21,497 nt of DNA from Coxiellaceae bacterium UBA1530 (GCA_002323325.1 DCQA01000050.1:86430-107926); one strand, 5' to 3'. Shown: positions 8,408-16,840, counted from the first letter of the stretch. Translations and numbers: made by a program. The notes: a model not told the origin generated them from the sequence alone.

Positions 8408-9781
8408 ATGAAGTTAGTTATCATGGGTGCAGGTTATGTAGGATTGACTGCCGCGGTTTGCTTTGCAGAGATGGGTAATGACGTCGTGTGTATTGAGGTC
8501 AACCCTAAGAAATTGGCTCTGTTACAGGAGGGCCAGTTACCTATCTTTGAGCCTTATTTAGAGACCTTATTTCAACATAACGTTTCTGAATCGCGGTTGA
8601 ACTTTGCAGCATCGCTGGATGACGTTGATGCCACTATTGATGCTTACTTTATTTGTGTAGGCACACCAGCCCTACCTACAGGGGAGTGCAACCTCAGTCA
8701 TGTCATCTCAGCCGCGGAGTCAATTGCTGGTCATGTTCAACAACCCTCGGTGGTGGTCACCAAATCCACTGTGCCAGTCGGTACAGGTGACCGTATTGAG
8801 TTAGCCATTCAATCTAGATTGCCAGATACGCTGAAAGATCAGGTGACTGTGGTCAGTAATCCAGAATTTATGAAAGAGGGCGTTGCTATTGACGATTTCA
8901 TGTCGCCTGACCGCATTCTCCTCGGATTAAATGATGACAGAGCTTTATCACTACTGCAGCAGTTATATGCCCCATTTACTCGTAAATCCGATCGCATTAT
9001 CACCATGAGTCGACGTGATGCTGAAATGTCAAAATACGTCGCTAATGCTATGTTAGCGAATAGAATTTCATTCATGAATGAAATGGCATTAATTTGTGAC
9101 CAATGGGGTGCTGATATTGAGCATGTGCGTAAAGGCATTGGATCAGATCGTCGCATTGGGGAGCACTTTCTTTACGCAGGATGCGGCTTTGGCGGATCTT
9201 GTTTTCCAAAAGATGTCAGTGCTTTGAAGGTCATGGCGCAACAACAAGCTCTGGATCCTCTAATGTTACAGGCGATCGAGACACGCAATGCTCAGCAAAA
9301 GTTATATTTGTTTGATAAATTACAACGGCACTATAGTTCTTCGCTAGCCGGTCGTCATTTAGCAGTGTGGGGCTTGAGTTTCAAACCTGAAACCGATGAT
9401 GTTCGTGACAGCACCGCAATGGTGATGATCGAAAAAGCCATACGCAGTGGTATGACGGTGAGTGCCTACGACCCAGTCGCGACTGATGCATTTAAAGCCG
9501 TGGTGCCGTCATCTTGGATTCGGCAAGGACAACTTAGGTTGTGTGATGAGCAATACCAAGCATTAGAGAGTGCGGATGCACTGGCATTATTAACTGAATG
9601 GAAGCAGTTTAGGCAGCCAGATTTTGAACGCATTCACACGCTGTTAAAACACCCTGTGATTCTCGATGGCCGAAATCAATATGATGCTCAGACATTGCAA
9701 ACCAATGGATTTGTGTATTTTGGGATTGGTCGTGGTGCTGATTCTATTCGTGCTAGTGAGCCCAGTAGCTCCCTAGTTTGA
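8408..9781 (+). CDS. ugd: UDP-glucose 6-dehydrogenase
   Basis: This 457-residue cytoplasmic enzyme oxidises UDP-glucose twice with NAD+ to UDP-glucuronate, a precursor for acidic surface polysaccharides. Motifs are the N-terminal Rossmann fold MGAGYVGLTAA, FICVGTP, VTKSTVPVGTG, the catalytic-type Glu in SNPEFMKEG, the Lys in MSKYVANAMLANR, and the nucleophile C265 in GCGFGGSCFPKD. The C-terminal UDP-binding domain follows with VWGLSFKPETDDVRDS. The length suits the family. It has its own promoter-like sequence and a good Shine-Dalgarno, stands alone, and converges on the gene at 9801-11078. It probably supplies the nearby glycan genes, although the nad operon lies between them. Confidence 0.96.
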   Translation: MKLVIMGAGYVGLTAAVCFAEMGNDVVCIEVNPKKLALLQEGQLPIFEPYLETLFQHNVSESRLNFAASLDDVDATIDAYFICVGTPALPTGECNLSHVISAAESIAGHVQQPSVVVTKSTVPVGTGDRIELAIQSRLPDTLKDQVTVVSNPEFMKEGVAIDDFMSPDRILLGLNDDRALSLLQQLYAPFTRKSDRIITMSRRDAEMSKYVANAMLANRISFMNEMALICDQWGADIEHVRKGIGSDRRIGEHFLYAGCGFGGSCFPKDVSALKVMAQQQALDPLMLQAIETRNAQQKLYLFDKLQRHYSSSLAGRHLAVWGLSFKPETDDVRDSTAMVMIEKAIRSGMTVSAYDPVATDAFKAVVPSSWIRQGQLRLCDEQYQALESADALALLTEWKQFRQPDFERIHTLLKHPVILDGRNQYDAQTLQTNGFVYFGIGRGADSIRASEPSSSLV

Positions 9782-9800
9782 ATATCATCACATCGGTGTA

Positions 9801-11078
9801 TCACACACTGTTGCAAATACTCGATTTCTTTTCAGCGGTCGTATCTGTGGTTGTGGTTTCCGCGATAAAACGCCATATTCGTTGTACGCATGTTTCTGTG
9901 CCAGAGGGAGAGGTGAGTGTTTCACTTTGATGCTGTAAAAGCGGTTCTTGCGTGGTGCTTTGAGGCTGCAATAAGGCACGATAAGATTCAATTTTTGTTG
10001 TCGAAAGCATAAAAACACCCACATAGAGTAGTGTTGTTAGGCAAACATTGGCTTCTTGCTTTATGGCCAAGGGTAATGAGTCGAGATGAAATCTTTCGGG
10101 TTCAAAACCCACTATGTAGTAAACAAAAGTTTCAAGAAAGACACAAAAAGCAGATAGTTTTGCTTCTAAATAGTCAGTGTCCTCGAGAGAGATGTTGTTG
10201 ATGAATCTAGCGATTTTATTTGAGTCATCCTCGTTGCTGTCAGAATTTTCAAAAAACTGAGAGGTCGGTGTTTTGATAGAGCATATCAGGTGCATAATCC
10301 AAGCGCCAAACGAATATCCAACACCTGCAAGTATTTGACCGGTAAGTGCAGTCATATTGTTTGAGTGTGCAGTTGCGATCGACATATTTCTTGAGATCCA
10401 TGCCATTAGAAACATACCACATGCAAATTTTAAGGTAAGTCGAAAAGGTGTCAGCGGTTTATGAAATTGGACTGGATTTGATGATGAGTTAGTTTTTCCT
10501 TTAAACTCCAAAAAACTACTGTCCTCATGGAATAAATTTAAAAAAGATCCGCTGAGTTTATGTACGGCTAATAATGAGGATGCTATTGGGAGTACGGTGA
10601 GTGCCAAACAGGAGTTAGTTGATCCATTTATAAAAATGCCTGCAGTTACGACCAGTAAACCGATGGACCAACAATACTTCTTTGGTAGTGTGTCAAGCAG
10701 TGAGGATGTACTAAAGCTATAACTATCCACAGTCTGACAAGTTAAACCAATGAAAGAGCCAAGCAAGAAAGCATAGATGGCAATATTTTTGATTGAGTGG
10801 TCGGTCGCCTCATCAAAGTCATAGAGTGACTCCAGCTCAAGGATTAATTTCGTGACAAGGTTGGCGTTAGCAACACGAATAAGAATATTGTAGATGGTCA
10901 TTCGTGTCTGTTTGTTGTAGATGTTGTCTAAGTCTTTTACTGGAAAATGCTTTTGATAGAGTTTAGGAAGCTGTGACGATAAAATCACCTTTAATGCTCC
11001 GGCAAAACAGAGAGTCGGTAGTGTTACCGCGAGGTTCTCTTTGTGGCATTGTTGAGTGAAGTCGGAAAAGGTGATCAT
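9801..11078 (-). CDS. Uncharacterised polytopic membrane protein
   Basis: I do not recognise this 425-residue protein. It has about six or seven hydrophobic segments: roughly 15-33, 96-116, 133-170 (probably two), 213-232, 240-268, 308-326 and 343-362. Polar loops separate them, with an acidic one around 270-290 (NSDSNEDDSN). A hydrophilic C-terminal tail of about 60 residues is rich in Thr, Ser and Gln, including a TTTTDTT run. No transporter, enzyme or signalling motif stands out. It starts 66 bases downstream of rarA on the same strand and may be transcribed from there. No convincing Shine-Dalgarno precedes the ATG. It converges on ugd with only 19 bases between the stops. It may be lineage-specific; an effector-like role is possible but unsupported. 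Confidence 0.7.
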   Translation of the reverse strand: MITFSDFTQQCHKENLAVTLPTLCFAGALKVILSSQLPKLYQKHFPVKDLDNIYNKQTRMTIYNILIRVANANLVTKLILELESLYDFDEATDHSIKNIAIYAFLLGSFIGLTCQTVDSYSFSTSSLLDTLPKKYCWSIGLLVVTAGIFINGSTNSCLALTVLPIASSLLAVHKLSGSFLNLFHEDSSFLEFKGKTNSSSNPVQFHKPLTPFRLTLKFACGMFLMAWISRNMSIATAHSNNMTALTGQILAGVGYSFGAWIMHLICSIKTPTSQFFENSDSNEDDSNKIARFINNISLEDTDYLEAKLSAFCVFLETFVYYIVGFEPERFHLDSLPLAIKQEANVCLTTLLYVGVFMLSTTKIESYRALLQPQSTTQEPLLQHQSETLTSPSGTETCVQRIWRFIAETTTTDTTAEKKSSICNSV

Positions 11079-11144
11079 GACGCTTTTTAGCCCAATAGAA
11101 TCTTAAAGAACCCGCTATTGTACTCGATCAAGCTTAAATTAGTC

Positions 11145-12473
11145 TTAATTTTCCTCTGAATTTTTTAGGTTGGTTTTTTTTATAGATTGATCTAACGCAT
11201 TGAGATGATTTAATTTTTTACGAATCTGAATTTCCAAACCGCGCTCAACCGGATGATAATAACACTGTTCTGTGAGTCTATCGGGTAGGTAGCGCATGCC
11301 TGCAATGTACCCATCGGGGTGTTGGTGTGCAGAGCGGTAGTCTTTGCCGTGTCCTTGTGAGCGTGCTAATGCTGTAGGAGCATTTCGACAATGCAGAGGC
11401 ACAGGTAAATTGCCCGAGGATTCAATCACATGACGAATACTTTTTGTAGCTTGATAAACGGCATCACTTTTTGCAGCACACGCTAGATAAATCGCTGCTT
11501 GTGAAAGTGCTAATTCACCTTCAGGACTACCCAAGCGCTCATAAGCTTGCCAGGCATCTAATGCGATACTGAGTGCGCGCGGATCAGCATTGCCAATGTC
11601 TTCGCTAGCAACGCGTGTTAGGCGTCTAGCAATGATAGCAGGATCACAGCCTCCATCTAACAGTCGCTGTAACCAATAGGCGGCTGCATCTGGATCAGAG
11701 CCGCGCAATGATTTGTGTAAGGCGGATAATTGATCGTAAAACACATCACCTCGAGCATCGAAGGCTCTGATATTAGTTGCGAGCAATTGATTCAATATGG
11801 CGTCATCAACCACACGGCGTTGTGATGCATCCGGTGCAGTGCTACTGCATAATTCTTCCAAGAGATTAAGGCATCGACGTCCATCACCGTCGGCATATTG
11901 GGCCAAACGTTGTAATTGTTCATCCGAAATAACGAGCTGTTGTTTGAGAAGGCCTCGCTCATCATCGTGAAGGGCTTGCTGCATCATGGCGATCAAGGTC
12001 AATGTATCCAGCGGCTGAAAGACATATACCCTCAAGCGAGATAACAATGCATTGTTGAGTTGAAAAGATGGGTTTTCAGTGGTGGCTCCGATTAAGATGA
12101 TGGTGCCTGCTTCCAAGTGAGGTAGAAACGCATCTTGTTGTGACTTATTAAAGCGATGTATTTCATCCACAAAGAGGACGGTGGATTGATGATTGGACGC
12201 GCGTTGTTCAGCGATAGTAATGGCATCACGAATATCTTTTACTCCAGATAGTACGGCAGATAAGGGAATCATCGTTGCTTCGGTGGTTGCAGTAACGAGT
12301 TCTGCTAATGTGGTTTTGCCCGTGCCAGGTGGTCCCCAAAAAATCATTGAATGCGGCTGACCTTTCTCGATAGCCAATGTGAGTGGTTTGTTAGGGGCTA
12401 AAAGGTGAGACTGACCAAGAAACTCACTGGGATGTCTTGGACGCATGCGGGTGGCTAGAGGAATATGTGGCAT
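11145..12473 (-). CDS. rarA: Replication-associated recombination protein A (AAA+ ATPase)
   Basis: RarA/MgsA is a clamp-loader-like AAA+ ATPase that acts at stalled replication forks together with SSB. In the 442-residue product the motifs are MRPRHPSEFLGQSHLL near the N-terminus, Walker A GPPGTGKTT (47-55), Walker B VLFVDEIHRFNKSQQD from about 99, sensor-1 IGATTENPSF, LLSRLRVYVF with the arginine-finger region, and the C-terminal RGSDPDAAAYWLQRLLDGG and RLTRVASEDIGNADP blocks of the tetramerisation domain. The frame opens up to 12554, but the extension is a hydrophobic run unlike RarA. GGAG at 12484-12481 is seven bases before ATG 12473 and four before ATG 12476, so the start is one of these two. 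It diverges from the MFS gene. Confidence 0.96.
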   Translation of the reverse strand: MPHIPLATRMRPRHPSEFLGQSHLLAPNKPLTLAIEKGQPHSMIFWGPPGTGKTTLAELVTATTEATMIPLSAVLSGVKDIRDAITIAEQRASNHQSTVLFVDEIHRFNKSQQDAFLPHLEAGTIILIGATTENPSFQLNNALLSRLRVYVFQPLDTLTLIAMMQQALHDDERGLLKQQLVISDEQLQRLAQYADGDGRRCLNLLEELCSSTAPDASQRRVVDDAILNQLLATNIRAFDARGDVFYDQLSALHKSLRGSDPDAAAYWLQRLLDGGCDPAIIARRLTRVASEDIGNADPRALSIALDAWQAYERLGSPEGELALSQAAIYLACAAKSDAVYQATKSIRHVIESSGNLPVPLHCRNAPTALARSQGHGKDYRSAHQHPDGYIAGMRYLPDRLTEQCYYHPVERGLEIQIRKKLNHLNALDQSIKKTNLKNSEEN

Positions 12474-12685
12474 CATTGTTCTCCGGTTAATGGTGATAGA
12501 GTATACCCCAGCAAGTCCCAGTAGAAGGGTGAAACTTAATAAAATATTATGCACGTATCCAAATGGTCAAGTGGCGACCATTCGGGTGGTTGGTGGTGTT
12601 ATTTAGTGGTAGACTCGCCGGCTTCTTGGCTGCATAAAGCGGTGCGTCTGTTCGAGGAAGTGATTCATTGAAAAGGTCTGGAAAG

Positions 12686-13948
12686 ATGTCGACACGATCC
12701 GTCTCCCGGTGGGGCTGGTGTATCTGCAGCTTAGCCGCTGTTTTTTACTGCTATGAGTATCTTTTGCGTATTCAGCAAAGTGTGATGGTGCCGCAATTGA
12801 TGGCTCATTTTCATGCCAGCGCGAAAGAGATCGGTTTTTTATCAGCAATGTATTACTACGCTTATACCCCACTGCAGTTGGTCGTTGCAGTGCTAACCGA
12901 CTTCTATGGCTCACGCCGAATGTTACTTTTTGCATTGGTTAACTGCGTTATAGGCTGTTTTATCTTCGCGAGTAGTCACCTGTTGTGGCAGGCTGATACG
13001 GGGCGTTTGTTTATTGGTGTAGGCAGTGCCTTTGCATTTGTTGCCACGTTGCGTTTGGCTGCAATGTGGTTGCCTAAAAAACACTTCATGATATTCATTG
13101 GGTTGACCACATCGCTAGGTATGGTGGGTGCCATGGTCGGTGATGTTGGAATGAGCTGGGCAGTAAAACACTGGGGATGGTTGAGTGTTGTCTATATTAG
13201 TTTGGGCGTTGGTTTGTTGTTAATTCCATTGTTCTACTTTTTTATTGCAGAGAATCCCGAGAGTGAGGGACTGGGTGAAGCAAAGGCTTTAGGTCTCGGT
13301 GATTATTGCATCGAGCTTGGCCGTGCAATGATTCATCCTCAGCTCATTATGTTGGGTGTCATCGGAGCCTCTCTGTATTTTTCATTATCGGTGTTTGCTG
13401 ATATGTGGGGCATTCCCTATCTTCAACAGACAAGTCACCTATCAAAAATCCATGCCGCATCAATGAATGCCATTGTGTACTTGGCATGGTTGATTGGTGC
13501 GCCATTGCATGGTTGGTTGTCGGGCTACTTTAAAGATCTCCGTTGGTACCTTCTTGCCAGCTGTGCATTAACAGCAGCTTGTTTTTTTGTTCTTCTGCAA
13601 GGTGTTTCCTCTGTCAATGGCTTGGGAGTGCTATTATTTGCATTTGGATTTTTTGCTAGCGCCGAGGTGATTTGTTTGGCATTGGCAAAAGAGTGCCTAC
13701 CAAAACAATTTACAGCAACAGCGATTGGTGTATTGAATTGTTTTATCATGCTTGGTGGGCTGGTTCTATTGCCGGTGATTGGAATGAGTTTAGATCAGCA
13801 TTGGACTGGCCAACTGGATCATGGCGTACGTATTTATTCATCATTAGCATTTTATCATGCCTTATTTCCCGTTTTTATTATGCTATTAGTCAGTATGGTC
13901 GTCGCATTGTTTATCAACGTAAAATCAGCAACGTCGAATTATCATTAA
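12686..13948 (+). CDS. MFS transporter
   Basis: This 420-residue inner-membrane protein has about 12 hydrophobic segments. The loop between helices 2 and 3 carries DFYGSRRMLL, the MFS signature (D-x-x-G-x-R-R), and GRLFIGVGSAFAFVATLRLAAMWLP follows in helices 4-5. The N-terminus (YEYLLRIQQSVMVPQLMAHF) and the YYYAYTPLQL stretch resemble MFS transporters that are abundant in Legionella and Coxiella, where some import amino acids or nucleosides. That resemblance is from memory and the substrate is not determined. The frame opens at TTG 12668, but ATG 12686 has an AAGG nine bases upstream and is preferred. It heads a run of closely spaced genes; sdhE follows after 14 bases. Confidence 0.88.
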   Translation: MSTRSVSRWGWCICSLAAVFYCYEYLLRIQQSVMVPQLMAHFHASAKEIGFLSAMYYYAYTPLQLVVAVLTDFYGSRRMLLFALVNCVIGCFIFASSHLLWQADTGRLFIGVGSAFAFVATLRLAAMWLPKKHFMIFIGLTTSLGMVGAMVGDVGMSWAVKHWGWLSVVYISLGVGLLLIPLFYFFIAENPESEGLGEAKALGLGDYCIELGRAMIHPQLIMLGVIGASLYFSLSVFADMWGIPYLQQTSHLSKIHAASMNAIVYLAWLIGAPLHGWLSGYFKDLRWYLLASCALTAACFFVLLQGVSSVNGLGVLLFAFGFFASAEVICLALAKECLPKQFTATAIGVLNCFIMLGGLVLLPVIGMSLDQHWTGQLDHGVRIYSSLAFYHALFPVFIMLLVSMVVALFINVKSATSNYH

Positions 13949-13962
13949 GAGGAGTTTGTCAC

Positions 13963-14220
13963 ATGTCAGAGAGTGAATCGTTTGGACTTCAGCAAGTTCG
14001 TTGGATGGCAAGGCGAGGTATGTTGGAGCTAGACTTATTATTTAATCGCTTTGTGGACGCGCACTTTTTGAGTCTAAGTATCGAAGAACAGGTTTGTTTA
14101 GTTGACTTGCTACAAGAGCAAGATACCACGCTATACGATTGGTTTTTTTCAACGCAGCAGCCTGAACGAGAAGACTTTGTGTCTTTGGTCAGTAAAATCA
14201 AACACGTTCAAAGTGTATGA
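13963..14220 (+). CDS. sdhE: FAD assembly factor SdhE
   Basis: This 85-residue protein belongs to the SdhE/YgfY (Sdh5) family, which promotes covalent FAD attachment to the flavoprotein subunits of succinate dehydrogenase and fumarate reductase. The signature RRGMLELD (residues 17-24), preceded by RW and followed by LLFNRF, is unmistakable, and the length is typical. The start ATG has AAGAGGAG eight bases upstream. The frame is open from 13672, overlapping the MFS gene, but that part is only a shadow. It lies between an MFS transporter and a phosphodiesterase gene rather than with the sdh operon. NadB is a flavoprotein of the same superfamily but binds FAD noncovalently, so a functional link is not implied. 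Confidence 0.95.
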   Translation: MSESESFGLQQVRWMARRGMLELDLLFNRFVDAHFLSLSIEEQVCLVDLLQEQDTTLYDWFFSTQQPEREDFVSLVSKIKHVQSV

Positions 14221-14241
14221 TATAGCATGTAAGGCATATTA

Positions 14242-15252
14242 ATGAATCGATACCTTGGTGCATTAATCTTAGGGGTGTGGTCGCTCATTAACCCTGGGTT
14301 GTCAGTGTCCGCGGTCCAGATATACGCTCATCGAGGAACGCGGTTATATTTTCCGGAAAATAGCATACCTGCTTATGAATTTGCTGTTCGCATGGGTGCT
14401 GATTGGCTGGATGCGGATTTACGTCTGACTAAAGATGGTCATGTTGTTATCTTTCACGATAGCGTATTGTCACCAAGTTATGTCAAGGACATGAATAATC
14501 AATGGGTGACATCCTCCATTGCTATTGAAGACTTAACTTTAGAGCAACTTAAACACTATTCGCTCTCATCGCCAAAGCCTGGTTCAAATTTCGCAAGGTT
14601 GTTTCCTTACGTGAATGCGACTTCGGTTATAAAGATTCCTACGCTTGCTGAGGCAGTTCATACTTTAGATCTCTATGCAGGTTATCCAGTCAAATGGCAA
14701 TTAGAAATCAAAACCGATTCACCTGGGTCAGATCAAGACTGTTATCAAAGGATCACACAAAAAGTCGTCGAGCTTATTCAAAGTCATCACTTGCAAAACA
14801 GAGTTGAGTTACAAGCTTTTGATTGGCGTGTGTTGAAATTAGTGCATCATTTGGATTCCAGTATTCACACCGCAGCATTGTTGTCGTCAGATACGGTATC
14901 TTTCGATCGGATCGATTCACCTCTTGATGGTGTTTGGACGGCAGGTCTAAGGCCGCAAGACTTCGATTGGAGTTATCCTAAAATGGCAGCAATATTAGGT
15001 GCGACCTGTTTTGAGCCCTACGAAATGGAAGTCACTCCAACAATGATTGAACAAGCACATGATCTCGGTATGAAGGTTGTTACGTGGCATTGGGCTGAAA
15101 AACAAGGTGTATGGAGTGATTGGAAGCGTAGTAATCAGTTGTTGAACTGGGGTGTGGAGGGTTTAATCGTGGATGATTTAGCAAATGTCGAGGCCATTTT
15201 AGCGCAGCGTCATCAAGCCGACTTAGAGGGTCACCAACACCTGAAATGTTGA
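14242..15252 (+). CDS. Exported glycerophosphodiester phosphodiesterase
   Basis: This 336-residue TIM-barrel enzyme would hydrolyse glycerophosphodiesters, released from phospholipids by deacylation, to glycerol-3-phosphate and an alcohol. An N-terminal signal peptide (about 1-24, ending SVSA) points to the periplasm, as for GlpQ. Family residues are catalytic H30-R31 in YAHRGT, E39-N40 in FPENS, D57-x-D59 in WLDADLRLTKDG, H72-D73 in FHDS, and E155-x-K157 in QLEIK. The first metal position is Asp instead of the usual Glu of E-x-D, a conservative change. The barrel closes with GVEGLIVDD. AAGG lies seven bases before the ATG. It sits 21 bases after sdhE and 13 before the next gene, so cotranscription is likely. 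A downstream patatin-like lipase (18998) could in principle feed it, but that is speculation. Confidence 0.9.
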   Translation: MNRYLGALILGVWSLINPGLSVSAVQIYAHRGTRLYFPENSIPAYEFAVRMGADWLDADLRLTKDGHVVIFHDSVLSPSYVKDMNNQWVTSSIAIEDLTLEQLKHYSLSSPKPGSNFARLFPYVNATSVIKIPTLAEAVHTLDLYAGYPVKWQLEIKTDSPGSDQDCYQRITQKVVELIQSHHLQNRVELQAFDWRVLKLVHHLDSSIHTAALLSSDTVSFDRIDSPLDGVWTAGLRPQDFDWSYPKMAAILGATCFEPYEMEVTPTMIEQAHDLGMKVVTWHWAEKQGVWSDWKRSNQLLNWGVEGLIVDDLANVEAILAQRHQADLEGHQHLKC

Positions 15253-15265
15253 TTTAAACGAGGAG

Positions 15266-16087
15266 ATGACATTGAAAATAAATAGTGAAATCCTAGTGGG
15301 GGCGTGCGTAACTTGGGGGGTCTCTGCGTTAGCAAAGTCATTCTGCAGTACCAGCGATGCCATCAAGCCTGAAACAGAGTGTCGTGTAGCACTATCGGCG
15401 TTTAAACCTTCGCAGCTCTATGTTGGAAAAAGTGAGGTTTCTTTGAAAATCGAGGAGTTTCAGCTGTACGATACGGGTGAGAAGCCTTGCTATCATTCGG
15501 CCAATGAAGCTTTACAAGACGCTGGTATCACGGTCATACAAGGCTTAGAGTGTGATCATTTCTATGTTGCAGATGGCCATCATACCCTGAATGCAGCGTG
15601 GCAGTACTTTGAAGATCCGAGTTATCCGGTGGCAGTGAACGTGATAGATAGTTATTGTCATCAAACGATGTCTAGCGAATCATTTTGGACAATCATGATT
15701 AATCAGTCTTATGCATTTCCTTATGCTGTGGATGGGACAGGGAACTTATATGCATTATCTGCTCAGTCAATGAACGAACAGGTGCCGGCATCATTGCCCG
15801 CTATGGCTGACTGGTGGTATCGGTCGTTGGCATTTTTGGTGAAAGCTTGGGGTGATTTTCACCCATTAAAAGACAAGCAAGGACACACTGTGCCCTTTGG
15901 CAAGTTTTTTGAGGGCCAGTGCCTAAAAGATATGGGTGTGGTTCCCCAGAATATCACTCGGTCATTAGTGGGATATGCGGCAACATTATTTGACGATCAG
16001 GCTGAAGTCAATCAAGTGTGTCAACTGGACCCTGCGCCTGAACGTCGCGAGCCTAATCAAATTGTAGAGCGTGATATGTCCTGTTAA
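15266..16087 (+). CDS. Exported ParBc_2 (ParB/Srx-like)-domain protein
   Basis: The 273-residue protein combines an N-terminal hydrophobic export signal (about 1-24, ending SALAK) with a domain resembling the putative ParB-like nuclease family ParBc_2. That domain shows FKPSQLYVGKSEVSLKI (46-62) and the signature ADGHHTLNAAW (102-112). The remaining 150 residues are Trp- and Tyr-rich. Eight cysteines after the signal suggest disulphides and hence periplasmic or external location, so a chromosome-partitioning role is very unlikely. Its biochemical activity is unknown. The ATG at 15266 directly abuts GAGGAG with no spacing, whereas TTG 15272 lies six bases after it, so translation may really begin at TTG, two codons later. 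It follows the phosphodiesterase gene by 13 bases. Confidence 0.75.
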   Translation: MTLKINSEILVGACVTWGVSALAKSFCSTSDAIKPETECRVALSAFKPSQLYVGKSEVSLKIEEFQLYDTGEKPCYHSANEALQDAGITVIQGLECDHFYVADGHHTLNAAWQYFEDPSYPVAVNVIDSYCHQTMSSESFWTIMINQSYAFPYAVDGTGNLYALSAQSMNEQVPASLPAMADWWYRSLAFLVKAWGDFHPLKDKQGHTVPFGKFFEGQCLKDMGVVPQNITRSLVGYAATLFDDQAEVNQVCQLDPAPERREPNQIVERDMSC

Positions 16088-16130
16088 ATCTGATCTATTT
16101 ATAAATAAGCAATATTGGATAAACAAAACA

Positions 16131-16715
16131 ATGCTAGATGTGAATGAGCTCGAATGTTTGGGTGAAGGGTGTACGAAATGGTGTTATCAGCACCCTGATG
16201 ACGCGGCCCGTGTAATAAAAATCATTAAGCCCGGTTATAGCTCTCAGCAAGCACGTCGTTATCAAATTCGTATGCGGCGTGAAGTTAAAACCTTGCAGCG
16301 AGTTAGAGTTATTCAAGATTTGGCGAGTTATTTTCCTGCCTATCATGGCGAGATTGCGACGAGTGCAGGTACAGGTTATGTGTTTGATAAAGTCGATCAT
16401 CTTGTGGATGTGTTTAAAAAACAATATCGTTTGAGTGACAATTTATACCGGGAGCTGATTGCTGTTATTCGCTTGTTGATGCAGCATGATATTGCTTTTT
16501 GTCCAGATCTTGTCCGTAATGTCTTTATAAATCAACAAACACAGCGCTTGTGTATTCTTGATGGTCTGGGCTGTAAGTATTTTATTCCTGTAACTATGCC
16601 GCCTTTCCCTCGGTGCATAGGGCGTCACACCATGTCGCGAATGGTGAAGAAGCATATTATTCGTGATTTAAAGTTCATTCGACGATTTGCAAGCGTTGAT
16701 TATGCAGCCCCTTAA
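16131..16715 (+). CDS. YrbL-family protein-kinase-like protein
   Basis: This 194-residue protein matches the E. coli YrbL family (PhoP-network protein of unknown activity). LGEGCTKWCYQHPDDAARVIKI (10-31) resembles a glycine-rich loop plus the strand with Lys30, RREVKTL carries a helix-C-like Glu51, and YHGEIATSAGTGYVFD is the most conserved block. DLVRNVFI (126-133) and LDGLG (143-147) look like the catalytic loop and the DFG-type motif of kinase-fold proteins. The frame opens at GTG 16071, overlapping the previous gene, but starting at ATG 16131 aligns the N-terminus with YrbL. No clear Shine-Dalgarno is visible. It is shorter than E. coli YrbL (about 210). It is the last gene of the 12686-16715 run. 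Kinase activity is untested. Confidence 0.83.
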   Translation: MLDVNELECLGEGCTKWCYQHPDDAARVIKIIKPGYSSQQARRYQIRMRREVKTLQRVRVIQDLASYFPAYHGEIATSAGTGYVFDKVDHLVDVFKKQYRLSDNLYRELIAVIRLLMQHDIAFCPDLVRNVFINQQTQRLCILDGLGCKYFIPVTMPPFPRCIGRHTMSRMVKKHIIRDLKFIRRFASVDYAAP

Positions 16716-16742
16716 GTCTTATCGCTGCTTACCTGCTAATGC

Positions 16743-16769
16743 CCACAAAATAAACACTTTTATTTGTGG
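16743..16769 (+). terminator. Weak hairpin after the yrbL-like gene
   Basis: CCACAAAATAAA (16743-16754) pairs with TTTATTTGTGG (16759-16769) with one bulged A and a four-base loop. A T-run occurs only after a further seven bases (TGCGCTGTTTTT), so this is a poor intrinsic terminator but a possible transcript end. Confidence 0.35.
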
Positions 16770-16797
16770 TGCGCTGTTTTTAAATTTTTTAAAGACT

Positions 16798-16840
16798 TGC
16801 TACAGCTAATTGCTTTACAAGGATATATAAAAGTTATATT
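16798..16840 (+). promoter_or_regulatory. Possible promoter region of the outer-membrane protein gene
   Basis: The 227-base gap before 16943 is AT-rich. TTGCTA (16798), TTGCTT (16810) and TTTACA (16814) are possible -35 boxes; TATATA (16824) and TATATT (16835) are possible -10 boxes. No pair has ideal spacing, so only the region is marked. A leader of about 100 bases would follow. Confidence 0.3.

Noticed and set aside
12477..12554. Hydrophobic N-terminal extension of RarA resembling a signal peptide or membrane anchor
   Set aside because: It lies upstream of the GGAG Shine-Dalgarno for ATG 12473/12476 and RarA is cytoplasmic; it is untranslated leader read in frame by chance.
13672..13962. 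97-residue in-frame extension of SdhE
   Set aside because: It overlaps the MFS transporter gene in another frame and has no family resemblance; ATG 13963 has a strong Shine-Dalgarno.
16071..16130. GTG start of the YrbL-like gene overlapping the ParBc_2-like gene
   Set aside because: N-terminal alignment with YrbL begins at ATG 16131.
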